A stretch of DNA of 6,853 nt, taken from assembly GCA_037968655.1 (NCBI GenBank), contig JBBKVW010000081.1, positions 1-6,853 of the forward strand. The letters are read 5' to 3'. Every line of letters starts with the position of its first letter. The stretch's first letter is position 1. Below, piece by piece: positions 6,379-6,853 of the stretch. The notes under the pieces are model-generated. The model did no database searches, was not told the DNA's origin, and saw nothing but the letters and a program-made list of their open reading frames with translations. The position numbers and the translations under genes were made by a program. The stretch is from CAISIP01 sp037968655. GTDB taxonomy: Bacteria > Pseudomonadota > Gammaproteobacteria > Burkholderiales > Burkholderiaceae_C.

Positions 6379-6846
6379 ATGACCACTTCCCTGCCACGCC
6401 CGTTCACGCAACTCGCCTGGTCCAACCTGGCGGCCCAGTCGGCTGAACAACTGAGCCTGGCCGCCACGCCGATGGTTGCGGTGCTGCTGCTTGGCGCCGG
6501 ACCCGGCGAAGTCGGATTGCTTGGCACGGCGCAAACGCTTCCGTTCCTGCTGCTGTCAATTCCGCTGGGACTATTGGCCGACCGGACGTCGCGTCGCCGG
6601 CTCATGCTGTGGTCCGAAACGCTGCGCCTGCTGGCCTTCCTCGGTCTGTTGACGGCGGTGCTGGCGGGGCAGGTGTCGCTCGCGGTGCTGGCCTTGCTGG
6701 GCATGCTCGGCGCGGTCGGCACGGTCGGCTTCAGCGTCGCGGCGCCGGCCCTGACACCAGCCCTGGTTGCACGCGACCAGCTGGCGCAGGCCAATGGCCG
6801 GCTGGAGCTGGCGCGCAGCATGGCCTGCTCAGGCCGATCTTCATGA
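6379..6846 (+). CDS. MFS transporter, N-terminal part; frame lost after TM4
   Basis: The first 155 codons of a major facilitator of the MFS_3/EntS-like exporter type, normally about 400 aa. Hydrophobic segments lie at about 15-39 (TM1), 44-66 (TM2), 76-97 (TM3) and 99-121 (TM4). Motif A sits between TM2 and TM3 as GLLADRTSRRR (64-74, Asp68), and the TM4-TM5 loop ARDQLAQANGRLELARSMA (131-149) is typical of the family. Family members continue at this point with an FAAGP-like segment into TM5. Here the frame instead reads six unrelated residues (CSGRSS) and stops at TGA 6844-6846. The next frame resumes family-like sequence that belongs much further on (see 6819-6853). The product as read would have four membrane segments and should not transport. 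It may be a pseudogene, or the window edge may carry a sequence error. Start: ATG 6379; the upstream in-frame ATG at 6301 is closed by a stop. Confidence 0.8.
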   Translation: MTTSLPRPFTQLAWSNLAAQSAEQLSLAATPMVAVLLLGAGPGEVGLLGTAQTLPFLLLSIPLGLLADRTSRRRLMLWSETLRLLAFLGLLTAVLAGQVSLAVLALLGMLGAVGTVGFSVAAPALTPALVARDQLAQANGRLELARSMACSGRSS

Positions 6847-6853
6847 CCAGCGT
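6819..6853 (+). pseudogene. Out-of-frame continuation of the MFS gene (pre-TM7 region), running off the window
   Basis: Shifted to the third frame, bases 6819-6853 read HGLLRPIFMTS and stay open to the window end. HxLLRPI followed by a small/hydrophobic run is the usual sequence at the end of the central loop just before TM7 in MFS_3-type transporters. It should lie roughly 75-90 residues after the RLELARSMA segment it now abuts. The junction is therefore best read as loss of TM5, TM6 and most of the central loop plus a frame change near 6820-6826. The match is short and recognised by eye. Confidence 0.5.

Overview
The window is GC-rich, densely coded DNA with the look of a Pseudomonadota chromosome, most likely a betaproteobacterium of the Burkholderiales type. 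This rests on GC-rich third codon positions, short intergenic gaps and the gene families present. No RNA gene, CRISPR array, insertion sequence or phage gene was seen.

Layout, left to right. (1) 1-1022, plus: the C-terminal two thirds of a SulP anion transporter with its STAS domain, cut by the window start. (2) 1064-1750, plus: a 228-aa Asp/Glu-racemase-superfamily protein, 41 bases downstream and probably co-transcribed. (3) 4234-1772, minus: an 820-aa membrane sensor (periplasmic domain, HAMP, PAS, GGDEF, EAL) that converges on the racemase with a gap of only 21 bases. (4) 5106-4231, minus: a secreted PhnD-like substrate-binding protein. It lies directly upstream of the GGDEF-EAL gene and its stop codon overlaps that gene's start codon (ATGA). 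(5) 5107-5372: a 266-base divergent intergenic region. (6) 5373-6221, plus: a 282-aa diguanylate cyclase with three membrane segments. (7) 6222-6378: a leader or promoter region. (8) 6379-6846, plus: the N-terminal third of an MFS exporter. Its frame breaks near the window end, in a way that suggests an internal deletion joining TM4 to the region just before TM7.

The centre of interest is the cyclic-di-GMP block at 1772-6221. A binding protein with no ABC permease or ATPase in view is translationally coupled to a dual-domain cyclase/phosphodiesterase with a periplasmic sensor region, and a second membrane cyclase is divergent from it. The inferred logic is that a periplasmic ligand binds the PhnD-like protein, which docks on the GGDEF-EAL sensor and shifts its synthesis/hydrolysis balance. 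This resembles ScrB/ScrC of Vibrio parahaemolyticus and NspS/MbaA of V. cholerae, but uses a different binding-protein family. The GGDEF-EAL protein lacks the RxxD inhibitory site, whereas the neighbouring cyclase has it, so the two should respond differently to their product.
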